Assembly (NCBI RefSeq): GCF_042675915.1
Contig: NZ_JBHTKL010000001.1
Coordinates: 806,001 to 870,000, forward strand
Direction of reading: 5' to 3'
DNA length: 64,000 bases
Source of the DNA: Thalassobacillus_A hwangdonensis
GTDB lineage: Bacteria > Bacillota > Bacilli > Bacillales > Halobacillaceae
Within the stretch, counting starts at the first letter, position 1; each line of letters opens with the position of its first letter. The position numbers and the translations under genes are program-made. The notes under the pieces were generated by a model. That model was not told the DNA's origin. It worked only from the letters and a program-made list of their open reading frames with translations, and ran no database searches. Positions 43,753 through 52,525 of the stretch are shown piece by piece.

Positions 43753-46428
43753 ATGGCAAATGACAGCCAGTCTCGTACAGCAAGACGAAAACAAATGCAA
43801 CAAAAAGGTAAGCCAAAGAAGAAGAACAATAAGCCATTATTCAAAAAAATATTATTATCTTTACTGATTATCGGACTAGTTGCGATGATCGGAATCGGTG
43901 GACTGTTCACCTATTATATTTCAGGTGCACCGAATCTCGATGAAGCGAAATTATCCGATCCTATCTCTTCAAAGGTATATGACATGAATGGAGACCTCTT
44001 TGCTGAACTTGGCTCAGAGAAAAGGACAAAAATCACTTATAACGATTTGCCACCTGTATTGATCGATGCAGTGACAGCAACTGAAGATGCAAGGTTCTTC
44101 GAACACTCCGGAATCGATTTCCGAAGAATCGGTGCCGCTGTCGTTGCTAACGTGACAGAAGGGTTCGGAGCAGAAGGTGCAAGTACGATCACGCAACAGG
44201 TCGTTAAACGTTCCTTCCTGTCACCGAAAAAAGCATTGGAGCGTAAAGTACAGGAACAATGGCTCGCAATCAAACTGGAGCAGGAATATTCAAAAGAAGA
44301 AATCCTGCAAATGTACTTGAACAAAATCTTTTACGGCTCCCAGGCTTATGGTGTAGCAGAAGCTGCTGAAACATACTTCGGAGTCAAGGAATTGAATGAG
44401 CTGACGCTTCCACAAGCAGCATTGCTTGCAGGACTTCCTCAACGCCCTACCGCCTATAACCCGTATAAGAACCCGGATCTTGCCAAAGAACGGATGAATA
44501 CGGTGCTTACACTGATGGTCCATCACGGAAAGATCAGTGAAGCGGAAGCGGAAGAAGCGAGAAAAGTGAAGATTGAGGACATGCTGAAAGAAGGCGGTTC
44601 TGACAGCAAGAATAAATACCAGCACTTCCTTGACCAAGTACAGCGTGAAGTAGAGAAAAAAGTCGAAGGTGCTGATATTTACAAAGATGGGTTGAAGATC
44701 TATACAACAGTTGACCCGAAAGCACAAGAGCACATGGAATATCTATTAAGTAAGGAAAATCCATTAGGCTTCCCTGATGACGAAATACAAACCGCAAGTA
44801 CGGTAATCGATACGAAAACCGGTCAGATCCGTGCTATTGGCGGCGGACGTGATTTTGAAGGTTCAAAAGGCGGTTACAACCTTGCCATCCAGGGGGGAAG
44901 ACAGCCTGGTTCCACTGCTAAGCCGATACTTGCTTATGGACCAGCTATCGAAAGTAAAGCATTGTCGTCTTACCATCAGATTGAAGATGATGAACCAATT
45001 GAAATCAATGGTGATACGATCAATAACTATGGTAAATACCATGGTTGGGTTTCCATGCGATACGCATTGACGAAATCCTTGAACGTACCTGCAGTTAAAA
45101 CGATGCAGGAAGTTGGATTGGAAGAATCAAAGAAGTTTGCTGAAGGACTGGGTATCAACTTCAAGGATGGAGAAATTTATCCTGCTGATGCAATCGGTGG
45201 CGCAAAAACAGAATTGACAACTACCCAGCTCGCCGCATCCTATGCTGCGTTCGGTAACGAAGGAATGTACAACGAACCGTATGCAGTGACGAAAGTTGAA
45301 TTCCCGGATGGAAAGACCGAAGAATTTAAATCTGAACCAAAAGCAGCAATGAGTAAATATACTGCTTTCGTTATGTCGGATATGCTGAAAAGTGTCCTTA
45401 CCCACCCAGAAGGAACAGGTCAGGCTGCAAATATATCTGGATTACCTGTTGCAGGTAAAACCGGAACTACCAACCGTGAGGATATCAGTCCTGACTCCTG
45501 GTTCTCAGGCTATACTACAAACTATAGTATAGCTGTTTGGACCGGTTATGCGGAGTCTAATGAGCGTGATGCGTCTGCAGGCGATCATATACCGAAAGCA
45601 TTCTTCAAATCGATGATGAGCACGATTTCAGAAGGAAAAGACACTGCGGACTTTGCAAAGCCTGATTCAGCCAAATGGGTCGATGTTGAAAAAGGATCGC
45701 GTCCTGCGAAATATCCAAGTGAGTACACTCCAGAGTCAGAAATTGTGACGGAGCTGTTCCACAAAGATAATATGCCGAAGGAAACATCAGAGCAATACGA
45801 TCAGCTAGACCCGGTCGAAGGCTTGTCAGCAAAATATGACGAGAAAAAAGGTGTCATCAAAGTAGATTGGAAATACGGAAAGGCAAAAGACATCGCCTTT
45901 GATGTAACCGTATCGATGGATGGTCAAGGTGAACAAAAACTGACGACTACTACGGATAAGAAGCTCGAAGTTTCCAATGTCCAACCTGGAACGACCTACA
46001 CCTTCAATGTCACTGCGATAAGCAGCGAAGGAGACGGCAACCGTAGCGAACCTTCCTCAGTGGATGTAAGCGTGCCTGAACAAGAGGAAGAAGATGATGG
46101 CGGTCTGTTCGGTGACGATGAAGAAGAGAATGAAGATGATGAGCAACAAGGCAATGAAGGTAATAATGGTCAAGGAAATGGTAATGGAAACGGTGGCCAA
46201 GGTAATGACGATGGTCAAGATGATGAAGGTACAGGAGATGACCAAGAAGGGGACGCATCTGATGATGGTACCACTGGTGAAGGTCAAGATGATGGGTCTT
46301 CTGGTGATGGTACTGGAGATGGTCAGGAAGGTGATTCTACTGGTGATGAGAGCACCGGTGATGGCCAGGGTGGTACGGATGATGGTACTACCGATGGATC
46401 AGAAGATGATACTGGCACTGGGCAATAA
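43753..46428 (+). CDS. ponA: bifunctional penicillin-binding protein 1A/1B
   Basis: An 891-residue class A PBP that polymerises and cross-links peptidoglycan. Layout: basic cytoplasmic tail, one helix (ILLSLLIIGLVAMIGIGGLF, about 32-52), the GT51 glycosyltransferase with EDARFFEHSGIDFRRI and TITQQVVK, the transpeptidase with STAK near residue 385, SLN and KTGTT, then a fibronectin type III domain (about 680-775) and a tail of about 110 residues made almost only of Gly, Asp, Glu, Gln, Ser and Thr. The tail is far more acidic than in most relatives. GGAGG precedes ATG. GpsB, its partner, is encoded at 35469-35783. Confidence 0.95.
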   Translation: MANDSQSRTARRKQMQQKGKPKKKNNKPLFKKILLSLLIIGLVAMIGIGGLFTYYISGAPNLDEAKLSDPISSKVYDMNGDLFAELGSEKRTKITYNDLPPVLIDAVTATEDARFFEHSGIDFRRIGAAVVANVTEGFGAEGASTITQQVVKRSFLSPKKALERKVQEQWLAIKLEQEYSKEEILQMYLNKIFYGSQAYGVAEAAETYFGVKELNELTLPQAALLAGLPQRPTAYNPYKNPDLAKERMNTVLTLMVHHGKISEAEAEEARKVKIEDMLKEGGSDSKNKYQHFLDQVQREVEKKVEGADIYKDGLKIYTTVDPKAQEHMEYLLSKENPLGFPDDEIQTASTVIDTKTGQIRAIGGGRDFEGSKGGYNLAIQGGRQPGSTAKPILAYGPAIESKALSSYHQIEDDEPIEINGDTINNYGKYHGWVSMRYALTKSLNVPAVKTMQEVGLEESKKFAEGLGINFKDGEIYPADAIGGAKTELTTTQLAASYAAFGNEGMYNEPYAVTKVEFPDGKTEEFKSEPKAAMSKYTAFVMSDMLKSVLTHPEGTGQAANISGLPVAGKTGTTNREDISPDSWFSGYTTNYSIAVWTGYAESNERDASAGDHIPKAFFKSMMSTISEGKDTADFAKPDSAKWVDVEKGSRPAKYPSEYTPESEIVTELFHKDNMPKETSEQYDQLDPVEGLSAKYDEKKGVIKVDWKYGKAKDIAFDVTVSMDGQGEQKLTTTTDKKLEVSNVQPGTTYTFNVTAISSEGDGNRSEPSSVDVSVPEQEEEDDGGLFGDDEEENEDDEQQGNEGNNGQGNGNGNGGQGNDDGQDDEGTGDDQEGDASDDGTTGEGQDDGSSGDGTGDGQEGDSTGDESTGDGQGGTDDGTTDGSEDDTGTGQ

Positions 46429-46448
46429 CCCTTCAAGATAAAATTAAG

Positions 46449-46489
46449 AAAGACCCGATGAGGAGATTAAACTCTCCCATCGGGTCTTT
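46449..46489. terminator. bidirectional terminator between ponA and ypoC
   Basis: AAAGACCCGATG and CATCGGGTCTTT pair, with an inner GGAGA/TCTCC. It follows ponA and overlaps the last codons of ypoC on the other strand. Confidence 0.9.
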
Positions 46490-46817
46490 CTTGTTCCATC
46501 AAATCATTCAGTTCGGTGAACAATTGGCTAAGCTGTTTATAAGAATAATAATGGCCTGGCTTTGCCTCGATGAATGCCACCCTCTCCTCCACATTTTTCG
46601 GAGCGATGGGCAACAAAGAAAGCCTTATAACATTGTGTCTTTCATTCTTTTGTGAGTTAAGTAAATAAAGACATTTATAAAAATAATTGATTTGGATCTT
46701 CATTGGTGTCTTTGTCTGGTTCAGCTTACGTTCCTGAAACAGAGATGCTATAATTCGGTCATTCTCCTCAGTTTTCTTCAGTAACATTGCCAACTCTTTG
46801 TTCAAAGCTTCACCCAC
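46467..46817 (-). CDS. ypoC: YpoC family protein
   Basis: A 116-residue helical protein with the YpoC layout: an N-terminal amphipathic helix (NKELAMLLKKTEENDRIIASLF), a middle segment INYFYKCLYLLNSQ and the end YYSYKQLSQLFTELNDLMEQ. Its function is unknown. The start is GTG inside the 3' end of nth, overlapping by 8 bases, so it is translationally coupled to the repair enzyme, as in B. subtilis. Confidence 0.82.
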   Translation of the reverse strand: MGEALNKELAMLLKKTEENDRIIASLFQERKLNQTKTPMKIQINYFYKCLYLLNSQKNERHNVIRLSLLPIAPKNVEERVAFIEAKPGHYYSYKQLSQLFTELNDLMEQERPDGRV

Positions 46818-47463
46818 TCTTCTTTTTCATCCTTTTCTGTCCCTCTCGGCACAAGTCAAGAAGTTTGCAGGATTGGCACTGGGGCCGTTGGGCTTTGCAG
46901 TGGTATCTTCCGAAAAAAATCATCCGATGATGGGTCTGACTCCATTCTTCTTCCGGAATTTTTCGCATCAATGTCTTTTCCACTTCTAGAACGGAATCTT
47001 TCCAGCGACAGATTCCTAAACGCTTGGAAACTCGTTCGACGTGAGTATCCACTGCTATTGCCGGTTCTTCAAAAGCGACGGAAGCAACCACATTTGCGGT
47101 TTTTCTCCCTACCCCAGCAAGGCTTTCCAGTTCCTTCTTAGTACGAGGAACTTCCCCATCATAATCGTCAATCAATGTCTGACACAGTTTGCGGATATTT
47201 TTTGATTTGTTCCTGTACAGACCGATCGACCTTATATCCTGCTGTAGTTCTTCTAAAGGGACGGAAAGGTAATCCTCGGGTGTACGGTACTTTTCAAATA
47301 AATCTTTAGTCACTTTATTTACAAGTGCATCGGTACATTGCGCAGATAATAATACGGCAATGACAAGGTCGAAGGCGTTCCTATGATTCAGCTCGCATTC
47401 TGCATCAGGGAACATCTCTTCGAATACATCAAGACAATAGCGGATCTGCTTTTTATTGAGCAC
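46810..47463 (-). CDS. nth: endonuclease III
   Basis: A 217-residue DNA glycosylase/AP lyase for oxidised pyrimidines. The helix-hairpin-helix LAGVGRKTANVV carries the catalytic Lys, and the catalytic Asp follows in AVDTHVERVSKRLG. The C-terminal [4Fe-4S] loop is CKAQRPQCQSCKLLDLC with the normal C-x6-C-x2-C-x5-C spacing. It starts with GTG after AGGAGGGG, 11 bases downstream of dnaD, and its end overlaps ypoC. Confidence 0.96.
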   Translation of the reverse strand: MLNKKQIRYCLDVFEEMFPDAECELNHRNAFDLVIAVLLSAQCTDALVNKVTKDLFEKYRTPEDYLSVPLEELQQDIRSIGLYRNKSKNIRKLCQTLIDDYDGEVPRTKKELESLAGVGRKTANVVASVAFEEPAIAVDTHVERVSKRLGICRWKDSVLEVEKTLMRKIPEEEWSQTHHRMIFFGRYHCKAQRPQCQSCKLLDLCREGQKRMKKKSG

Positions 47464-47474
47464 AATCTCCCCTC

Positions 47475-48164
47475 CTACTCTTCATCCAGCCAGTTATAAT
47501 AAAGTGAAACATCTCTGTTTTGTTTATTTGATTGCTCAAGATTCTTTTGGTGGCCACGGAATTGCTTGCCAGCTTCCCGGGCCTGCTGGACACTTTTGAT
47601 TCCCTTCTTCTTCCATTCCCTAAGAATCCTGTCAATGTACTTGAAGTTGAGTTTACCCATAAGCACTGCTTCACGTAAAGCAGCTTTGATCAATGCAGGC
47701 TCTTGTTCATCCTGATCCAGCCATATATTGATCGTCTCGATTTCAAATGGCGAAAGAAGCCTACCGAATTCCTGCTCGAACAGCACGAATAAATTGTCAT
47801 GGGTCTGCTGCTCTTCCTTGGATGACTGCTTAGGAGAAGGAGCGTACAGTTTCTCCCACAGTGGTTCAAGGGAATACCCTTCATTCAATACATTTCGTTC
47901 ATTCCTTCTCTGCTCAATTACCATGAATTGTTTCTGGATCAAGCTCCGCAACGTCTTGGAACAGTCTTCCTCCGTAATATTACCATGAAGCGCAAGTTCT
48001 CCTGGTGTTGGAAAAGAATTTCCCTGATGCAGAAACCTTTTGATTTGAAGGACGATCAGCAGCTCATCATCCGTCATTCCAATCTCTTTATAATGCTCGA
48101 TCAATCTGACCGGGATGGTCATCTGATCGTTGATGATTGTTTGATATTGTTGATAATTCGACAT
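47475..48164 (-). CDS. dnaD: DNA replication protein DnaD
   Basis: A 229-residue primosome protein that helps load the replicative helicase with DnaB and DnaI. The N-terminal winged-helix domain runs to about residue 110 (LLIVLQIKRFLHQGNSFPTPGEL) and the C-terminal DnaD domain has FGRLLSPFEIETINIW and FKYIDRILREWKKKGIKS with the YxxxILxxW motif. ATG at 48162-48164 with GAGGTG 6 bases upstream is the start. Gene order asnS-dnaD-nth-ypoC is conserved. Confidence 0.95.
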   Translation of the reverse strand: MSNYQQYQTIINDQMTIPVRLIEHYKEIGMTDDELLIVLQIKRFLHQGNSFPTPGELALHGNITEEDCSKTLRSLIQKQFMVIEQRRNERNVLNEGYSLEPLWEKLYAPSPKQSSKEEQQTHDNLFVLFEQEFGRLLSPFEIETINIWLDQDEQEPALIKAALREAVLMGKLNFKYIDRILREWKKKGIKSVQQAREAGKQFRGHQKNLEQSNKQNRDVSLYYNWLDEE

Positions 48165-48226
48165 TTCATACACCTCAAAAAATATTATATCATGACTCAC
48201 CGTGGCACTATACCATGGAAATGCAG

Positions 48227-48262
48227 AAAAAAACAGAGACCATGCCCGCACCGGGCATGGTC
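48227..48262 (-). terminator. terminator of asnS
   Basis: On the minus strand GACCATGCCCG-gtg-CGGGCATGGTC is followed by TCTGTTTTTTT. Confidence 0.92.
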
Positions 48263-48275
48263 TGTATTTAGCAGC

Positions 48276-49568
48276 TTAAGGATATAGTCGGTTAAGCATA
48301 CGTGGGAATGGAATTGTTTCCCTGATGTGCTCGACACCAGCAATCCATGCCACTGTCCGTTCTAATCCTAGTCCGAAACCGGAATGCGGCACACTTCCGT
48401 ATTGGCGAAGCTCCAAGTACCACTTGTAGGCATCTCCACTAAGGCCATGTGCTTCGTAACGTTCTTCCATCAATGCAAGGTCATCGATTCGTTGAGAACC
48501 GCCGATGATTTCTCCGTAACCTTCCGGAGCGATCAAATCAGCACAAAGCACGACTTCCTCACGTTCAGGGTCTGGCTTCATATAAAAAGCTTTGATTTCT
48601 GCAGGGTAATTGGTGATGAATACCGGTTTATCGAACGCTTCCGCGATTGCCGTTTCGTGAGGGGCACCGAAGTCTTCTCCCCACTCAATATCATCGAATC
48701 CTTTTTCTTTCAACAGCTCGATTGCTTTATCGTAGCTGATGCGAGGGAATGGCGCCTGCACCTTTTCAAGCGCGCTGACGTCACGATCCAAGGCACCCAG
48801 TTCAAGCTTGCAGTTCTCCAAAACGGATTGAACGACAAATGACACGTAATTTTCCTGAACGACCAGGCTGTCTTCATGATCCATGAAAGCCATCTCAGGC
48901 TCAATCATCCAGAATTCGATCAGGTGACGACGTGTCTTTGATTTTTCTGCACGGAAAGTCGGACCAAAGCTGAATACTTTACCAAATGCCATCGCAGCCG
49001 CTTCCATATACAATTGGCCGGATTGTGAAAGGTAAGCATCTTCATCAAAATACTTCGTATGGAACAGTTCCGTCGTTCCTTCTGCTGAAGTTCCGGTCAG
49101 GATTGGCGGATCGATTTTCACATACCCATTGTTATTGAAGAATTCATAAGTAGCACGGATGATTTCATTACGAATTTTCATCACAGCATGCTGCTTTTTG
49201 GAGCGCAGCCATAAGTGACGATTATCCATAAGGAATTCTGTACCGTGTTCCTTCGGTGTGATCGGGAAGTCTGTTGCTTCATGAATGACTTCAAGATCCT
49301 TCACTTGCATTTCAAAACCGAACGGTGACCTTGTATCCTCTACGATTGTTCCTGTCACATACAAGGATGTTTCCTGAGTCAGCCCTTTGGCATTTGCAAA
49401 TTTCTCTTCACCGATGTCATTTTTGACGACTACTCCCTGGATGAACCCAGTACCATCACGTAGTTGCAAAAATGCTATTTTACCACTGGAACGTTTATTT
49501 GCCAGCCACGCTCCGATCGTTACTTCTTCTCCTACATACTTGTGTACTTCTGAAATCGTCGTTTTCAC
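48276..49568 (-). CDS. asnS: asparaginyl-tRNA synthetase
   Basis: A 430-residue class IIb synthetase that charges tRNA-Asn. The N-terminal OB fold (1-100) binds the anticodon. Motif 2 is [25 protein letters not shown] and motif 3 is [15 protein letters not shown]; the latter and GGSQRIDD are the ATP-binding parts. The sequence is Asn- rather than Asp-type because it lacks the long insertion of bacterial AspRS. The start is GTG, with GGAGGG upstream. It follows aspB by 20 bases, linking aspartate/asparagine metabolism. Confidence 0.96.
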   Translation of the reverse strand: MKTTISEVHKYVGEEVTIGAWLANKRSSGKIAFLQLRDGTGFIQGVVVKNDIGEEKFANAKGLTQETSLYVTGTIVEDTRSPFGFEMQVKDLEVIHEATDFPITPKEHGTEFLMDNRHLWLRSKKQHAVMKIRNEIIRATYEFFNNNGYVKIDPPILTGTSAEGTTELFHTKYFDEDAYLSQSGQLYMEAAAMAFGKVFSFGPTFRAEKSKTRRHLIEFWMIEPEMAFMDHEDSLVVQENYVSFVVQSVLENCKLELGALDRDVSALEKVQAPFPRISYDKAIELLKEKGFDDIEWGEDFGAPHETAIAEAFDKPVFITNYPAEIKAFYMKPDPEREEVVLCADLIAPEGYGEIIGGSQRIDDLALMEERYEAHGLSGDAYKWYLELRQYGSVPHSGFGLGLERTVAWIAGVEHIRETIPFPRMLNRLYP

Positions 49569-49588
49569 AATGTTCCCTCCAACTGCAA

Positions 49589-50770
49589 TTATTGATGCTT
49601 TTCAACAAATCGTTTGATTCTTTTCGCTGCTTCTTCTAGCAGATCCAATGATGTGGCATAGGACAGTCTTACGTTATCAGGGGATCCGAAACCTGATCCT
49701 GGAACCAACGCAATTTTCTCCTCTTCAAGCAATGCTTCCACCCATTCATCCACCGTCTGGAATCCGTTCGCTTCAGCAGCTTCTTTCACATTAGGAAATA
49801 GATAAAATGCGCCTTTCGGTTTCACGCAGGAAACGCCGGGTATATCGGTAATCATTTGATATAATTTTTCCAGTCGTTCATGAAATGCTTTTTTCATTTC
49901 CTCGATTTCCGTGTCATCATGCTCATATGCACTCAATGCAGCATATTGGGCAATCGATGTGGGATTGGAAGTCGAGTGGGATGCCATGTTGGTCATCGCT
50001 TTGATGATCTGTTCATTCCCCAGCGCAAATCCGATTCTCCATCCTGTCATCGCATGGGATTTGGAAACACCATTGATAATTACTGTCTGCTCATACAAGG
50101 CTTCAGAAAGGGATGCGATCGACACATGCTTTTCCTCAGTATAGGTCAGCTTTTCATAGATCTCATCGGATACAATCAAAACATCCTTTTCTATACAAAC
50201 CTGCCCCAATGCTTCCAGTTCCTCTTCTGTGTACATCGTTCCAGTAGGGTTGCTTGGTGAATTCAGGATGACCGCTTTCGTTTGCTCAGTTATCGCTTCA
50301 CTCAGTTGAGTTGGCGTAAGTTTAAAAGCGTTCGTTTCTTCTGCTTTAACAAATACAGGGACGCCACCCGCAAGCTTCACCTGTTCCGGATAACTTACCC
50401 AGTATGGCGTCGGGATGATCACTTCATCACCCTGATTCAGCAGCACCTGGAACAACGTGAACAATGCATGCTTCGCACCAGTAGTCACAATGATTTGAGA
50501 ATTATCGTAGGACAAGTTCTGATCGCGTTTCACCTTTTCGGATATGGCTTGTTTCAGCTCGACAATACCCCCGGAAGGAGTGTACTTGGTGAGTCCTGCA
50601 TCCATTGCTTGTTTTGCATCATCCAGGATGTACCCAGGTGTGTTGAAGTCCGGTTCACCCGCTCCAAGACCGATGACATCGTGTCCTTCTGCCTTCAATG
50701 CTTTCGCTTTTGCTGTTATCGCTAATGTACTTGATGGTGTCAATGTCTTTACACGTTCAGCTAAATTCAC
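49589..50770 (-). CDS. aspB: aspartate aminotransferase
   Basis: A 393-residue PLP enzyme of the I-gamma class that interconverts aspartate and oxaloacetate. The PLP lysine is in [16 protein letters not shown] near residue 236. Other blocks are [28 protein letters not shown] and [13 protein letters not shown] at 50768-50770 is chosen: AAGGAG lies 8 bases upstream and it gives the MNLAERV start of the family; another GTG nine bases earlier has no spacing. It is 14 bases downstream of ypmB, in the usual ypmA-ypmB-aspB-asnS cluster. Confidence 0.95.
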   Translation of the reverse strand: MNLAERVKTLTPSSTLAITAKAKALKAEGHDVIGLGAGEPDFNTPGYILDDAKQAMDAGLTKYTPSGGIVELKQAISEKVKRDQNLSYDNSQIIVTTGAKHALFTLFQVLLNQGDEVIIPTPYWVSYPEQVKLAGGVPVFVKAEETNAFKLTPTQLSEAITEQTKAVILNSPSNPTGTMYTEEELEALGQVCIEKDVLIVSDEIYEKLTYTEEKHVSIASLSEALYEQTVIINGVSKSHAMTGWRIGFALGNEQIIKAMTNMASHSTSNPTSIAQYAALSAYEHDDTEIEEMKKAFHERLEKLYQMITDIPGVSCVKPKGAFYLFPNVKEAAEANGFQTVDEWVEALLEEEKIALVPGSGFGSPDNVRLSYATSLDLLEEAAKRIKRFVEKHQ

Positions 50771-50784
50771 ATGCTCCACTCCTT

Positions 50785-51309
50785 CTATGATTGTTTGAAA
50801 GCGAACTGCTGCTTTCTTTCTCCAGACTGGATGTCAAAATATGCAAATACGTAACGTCCCTGAGCATCAATGTATGTAATTTCCCAATATGGGATCGCAT
50901 TCTCCATTGCAAGCTGCATGGACCTCCATTCACATTTATCACAGGAAGACTGCCATTGTTGGTTCAATGCTGCCTCTGAAATCATTTCGCTTTCTGCTAT
51001 ATACTCGATTAATTCCTTCGATTCTTTCTCGATAAATGCTGTGCCTGAGCCATCTTCTGCTTTACCTTTTACAATGTGGACTACTTGGTCACCGTTATAA
51101 CGTTCCGTACGGTTAACTTCTGTCAACGGTGTCTCACTGAGGGCAATCTGTTCGGAGTCGGAGAAGCCTTCTGATTTCTTATCAAAAATCCCCGAGTAAA
51201 ACCAGTAACCTGTCCCCAAAACGAGCAATAGGACAACAGTGAGGGCAAGCAGCGTCCATTTCAGCCACTTAGGTGCGGTATATCGTGAAGACTGCCGTTT
51301 CTTGGTCAT
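50785..51309 (-). CDS. ypmB: YpmB family protein (membrane-anchored, DUF5590-type)
   Basis: An approximately 174-residue protein with an N-terminal anchor (WLKWTLLALTVVLLLVLGTGYWF) and an extracytoplasmic PepSY-like region, ending YIDAQGRYVFAYFDIQSGE. It matches YpmB in B. subtilis by position and layout. The start lies inside the 3' part of ypmA in another frame: ATG (51307-51309) is preferred, with another ATG six bases earlier. The overlap of about 40 bases implies coupled translation. Its function is unknown. Confidence 0.82.
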   Translation of the reverse strand: MTKKRQSSRYTAPKWLKWTLLALTVVLLLVLGTGYWFYSGIFDKKSEGFSDSEQIALSETPLTEVNRTERYNGDQVVHIVKGKAEDGSGTAFIEKESKELIEYIAESEMISEAALNQQWQSSCDKCEWRSMQLAMENAIPYWEITYIDAQGRYVFAYFDIQSGERKQQFAFKQS

Positions 51310-51439
51310 CCTCATCAAGCGCCAACCCAAACATCAGATTTTGATCTTTCAACGTACGGTTCAAAACATCCACTATTTTATACAAATCGTCGGAATGACT
51401 CAATTTCACGGTAGATAAGGTTTCAATTTTATTCCCCAT
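51269..51439 (-). CDS. ypmA: YpmA family protein (DUF4264)
   Basis: A 56-residue protein that aligns with B. subtilis YpmA almost end to end: MGNKIETLSTVKLSHSDDLY, then VVDVLNRTLK-type and LMFGLALDEDDQE, and the terminal FTIYRT. The function is unknown. GGAGG lies 6 bases upstream of ATG. It is the first gene of the ypmA-ypmB-aspB-asnS run, and ypmB begins inside it. Confidence 0.88.
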   Translation of the reverse strand: MGNKIETLSTVKLSHSDDLYKIVDVLNRTLKDQNLMFGLALDEDDQETAVFTIYRT

Positions 51440-51589
51440 TATGATTCCTCCAAAAAAATCAGTTCAACACAAATTTTGCTATACATAGACTGCTGTGATT
51501 GTAACACAATAAGCATACACCAGTAAGGCATTACCCTTATCATTATAACAGTTTGCACATCATTTTTGATGCTGAATTGTATTATAACT

Positions 51590-51652
51590 AAAAAACCTGA
51601 CCCACACCAGCGTGTGCCCAAAAAGGGTACACGTTTTTATATGTGGCAGGTT
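51590..51652 (-). terminator. long terminator of the MBL-like gene
   Basis: On the minus strand AACCTG and CCACA pair with TGTGG and CAGGTT, with an inner CGTGTACCC/GGGCACACG stem, then TTTTTT. Confidence 0.82.
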
Positions 51653-51693
51653 CTCCTCCAGAAAAAAAGAGGAGAACAGCCAGTTCGGTAAAC

Positions 51694-52500
51694 TCAATCA
51701 GCTGGTATGAAATATTCTTCCTCATTGATATCGATGATCAGTGTTCCTGTCTGTTTCATGCGGTACACATCCATCCACAATTCCTGCATCCTTTCAATCA
51801 AACCGTCATTGATGGTGGTCCCTTTCATTTGGAAAACGACCGCAATATGCGGGTCTGTATCGTGAAGGAAGCGTTCACTTGGCGCTTTCCCCTGGCCATA
51901 ATCGCCGATTTTGATAATTTGAAACGTCAGATGCTGTTTAAGGATATGGAGCTCTTCTTCAATCGTCCCCGTTGCAAAAAAAATGACGCCAGTGCTGTGA
52001 TACGTAACATGTATCGCCATCTTTTCATCATCCGTATAAATGACTTTCAATTTTACATCATCCAGGTCCTTCTTTTCCTGCTCATCAAGTTTTATCGTGT
52101 GAAGATCTGACTTGATCTTCTGGAAACATCCGGTTTGCTTTTTGCCGGCATGATAGACCGTTTCTGAATGATAGGAATCGATCAATTTTTTGACATTCCC
52201 ACAGTAATCTTTACTTTGATGTGTGAGGAAGATTGCATCGATATCCTTGACATGAAGCGCATCCAACTGCTGCTTGAGTTCCTGATAACTTTCAGGAGAA
52301 CCGGTATTGATAAGGAAATTGTGATTTTCTTCGGTACGAATCAAAGTCGCTTCTCCTTCAGTCAAATCAAGGAATGCAATACGCGCTGTATCTTCTGTGA
52401 TCAAAGCGGAATCCTCAACACCGACAACTCCACTGATCAACTGTAAGAACAATAATAAAGTGAACATGAACATCCCTGCCATCCTATCTTGATCGTTCAC
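51694..52500 (-). CDS. degenerate metallo-beta-lactamase-fold protein, ComEC C-domain-like
   Basis: A 268-residue protein with an N-terminal hydrophobic segment (MFMFTLLLFLQLISGVVGV) that looks like a signal peptide. The rest resembles the nuclease-like domain of ComEC: FLDLTEGEATLIRTEENHNFLINTGS is followed by IDAIFLTHQSKDYCGNV. In ComEC the latter reads LTHxDxDHxGG; here the second His is Tyr and one Asp is Lys, so metal binding is probably impaired. B. subtilis has nothing between dinG and ypmA. The start is uncertain (GTG 52498-52500, or an ATG 18 or 27 bases in). Confidence 0.6.
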   Translation of the reverse strand: MNDQDRMAGMFMFTLLLFLQLISGVVGVEDSALITEDTARIAFLDLTEGEATLIRTEENHNFLINTGSPESYQELKQQLDALHVKDIDAIFLTHQSKDYCGNVKKLIDSYHSETVYHAGKKQTGCFQKIKSDLHTIKLDEQEKKDLDDVKLKVIYTDDEKMAIHVTYHSTGVIFFATGTIEEELHILKQHLTFQIIKIGDYGQGKAPSERFLHDTDPHIAVVFQMKGTTINDGLIERMQELWMDVYRMKQTGTLIIDINEEEYFIPAD

Positions 52501-52525
52501 CTATTAGCATGTGCAGAGATAACAT

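Noticed and set aside
46010..46441. Open frames in all registers at the ponA 3' end
   Set aside because: Produced by the repetitive GGTGATGG-type codons of the acidic tail; none has a ribosome site.
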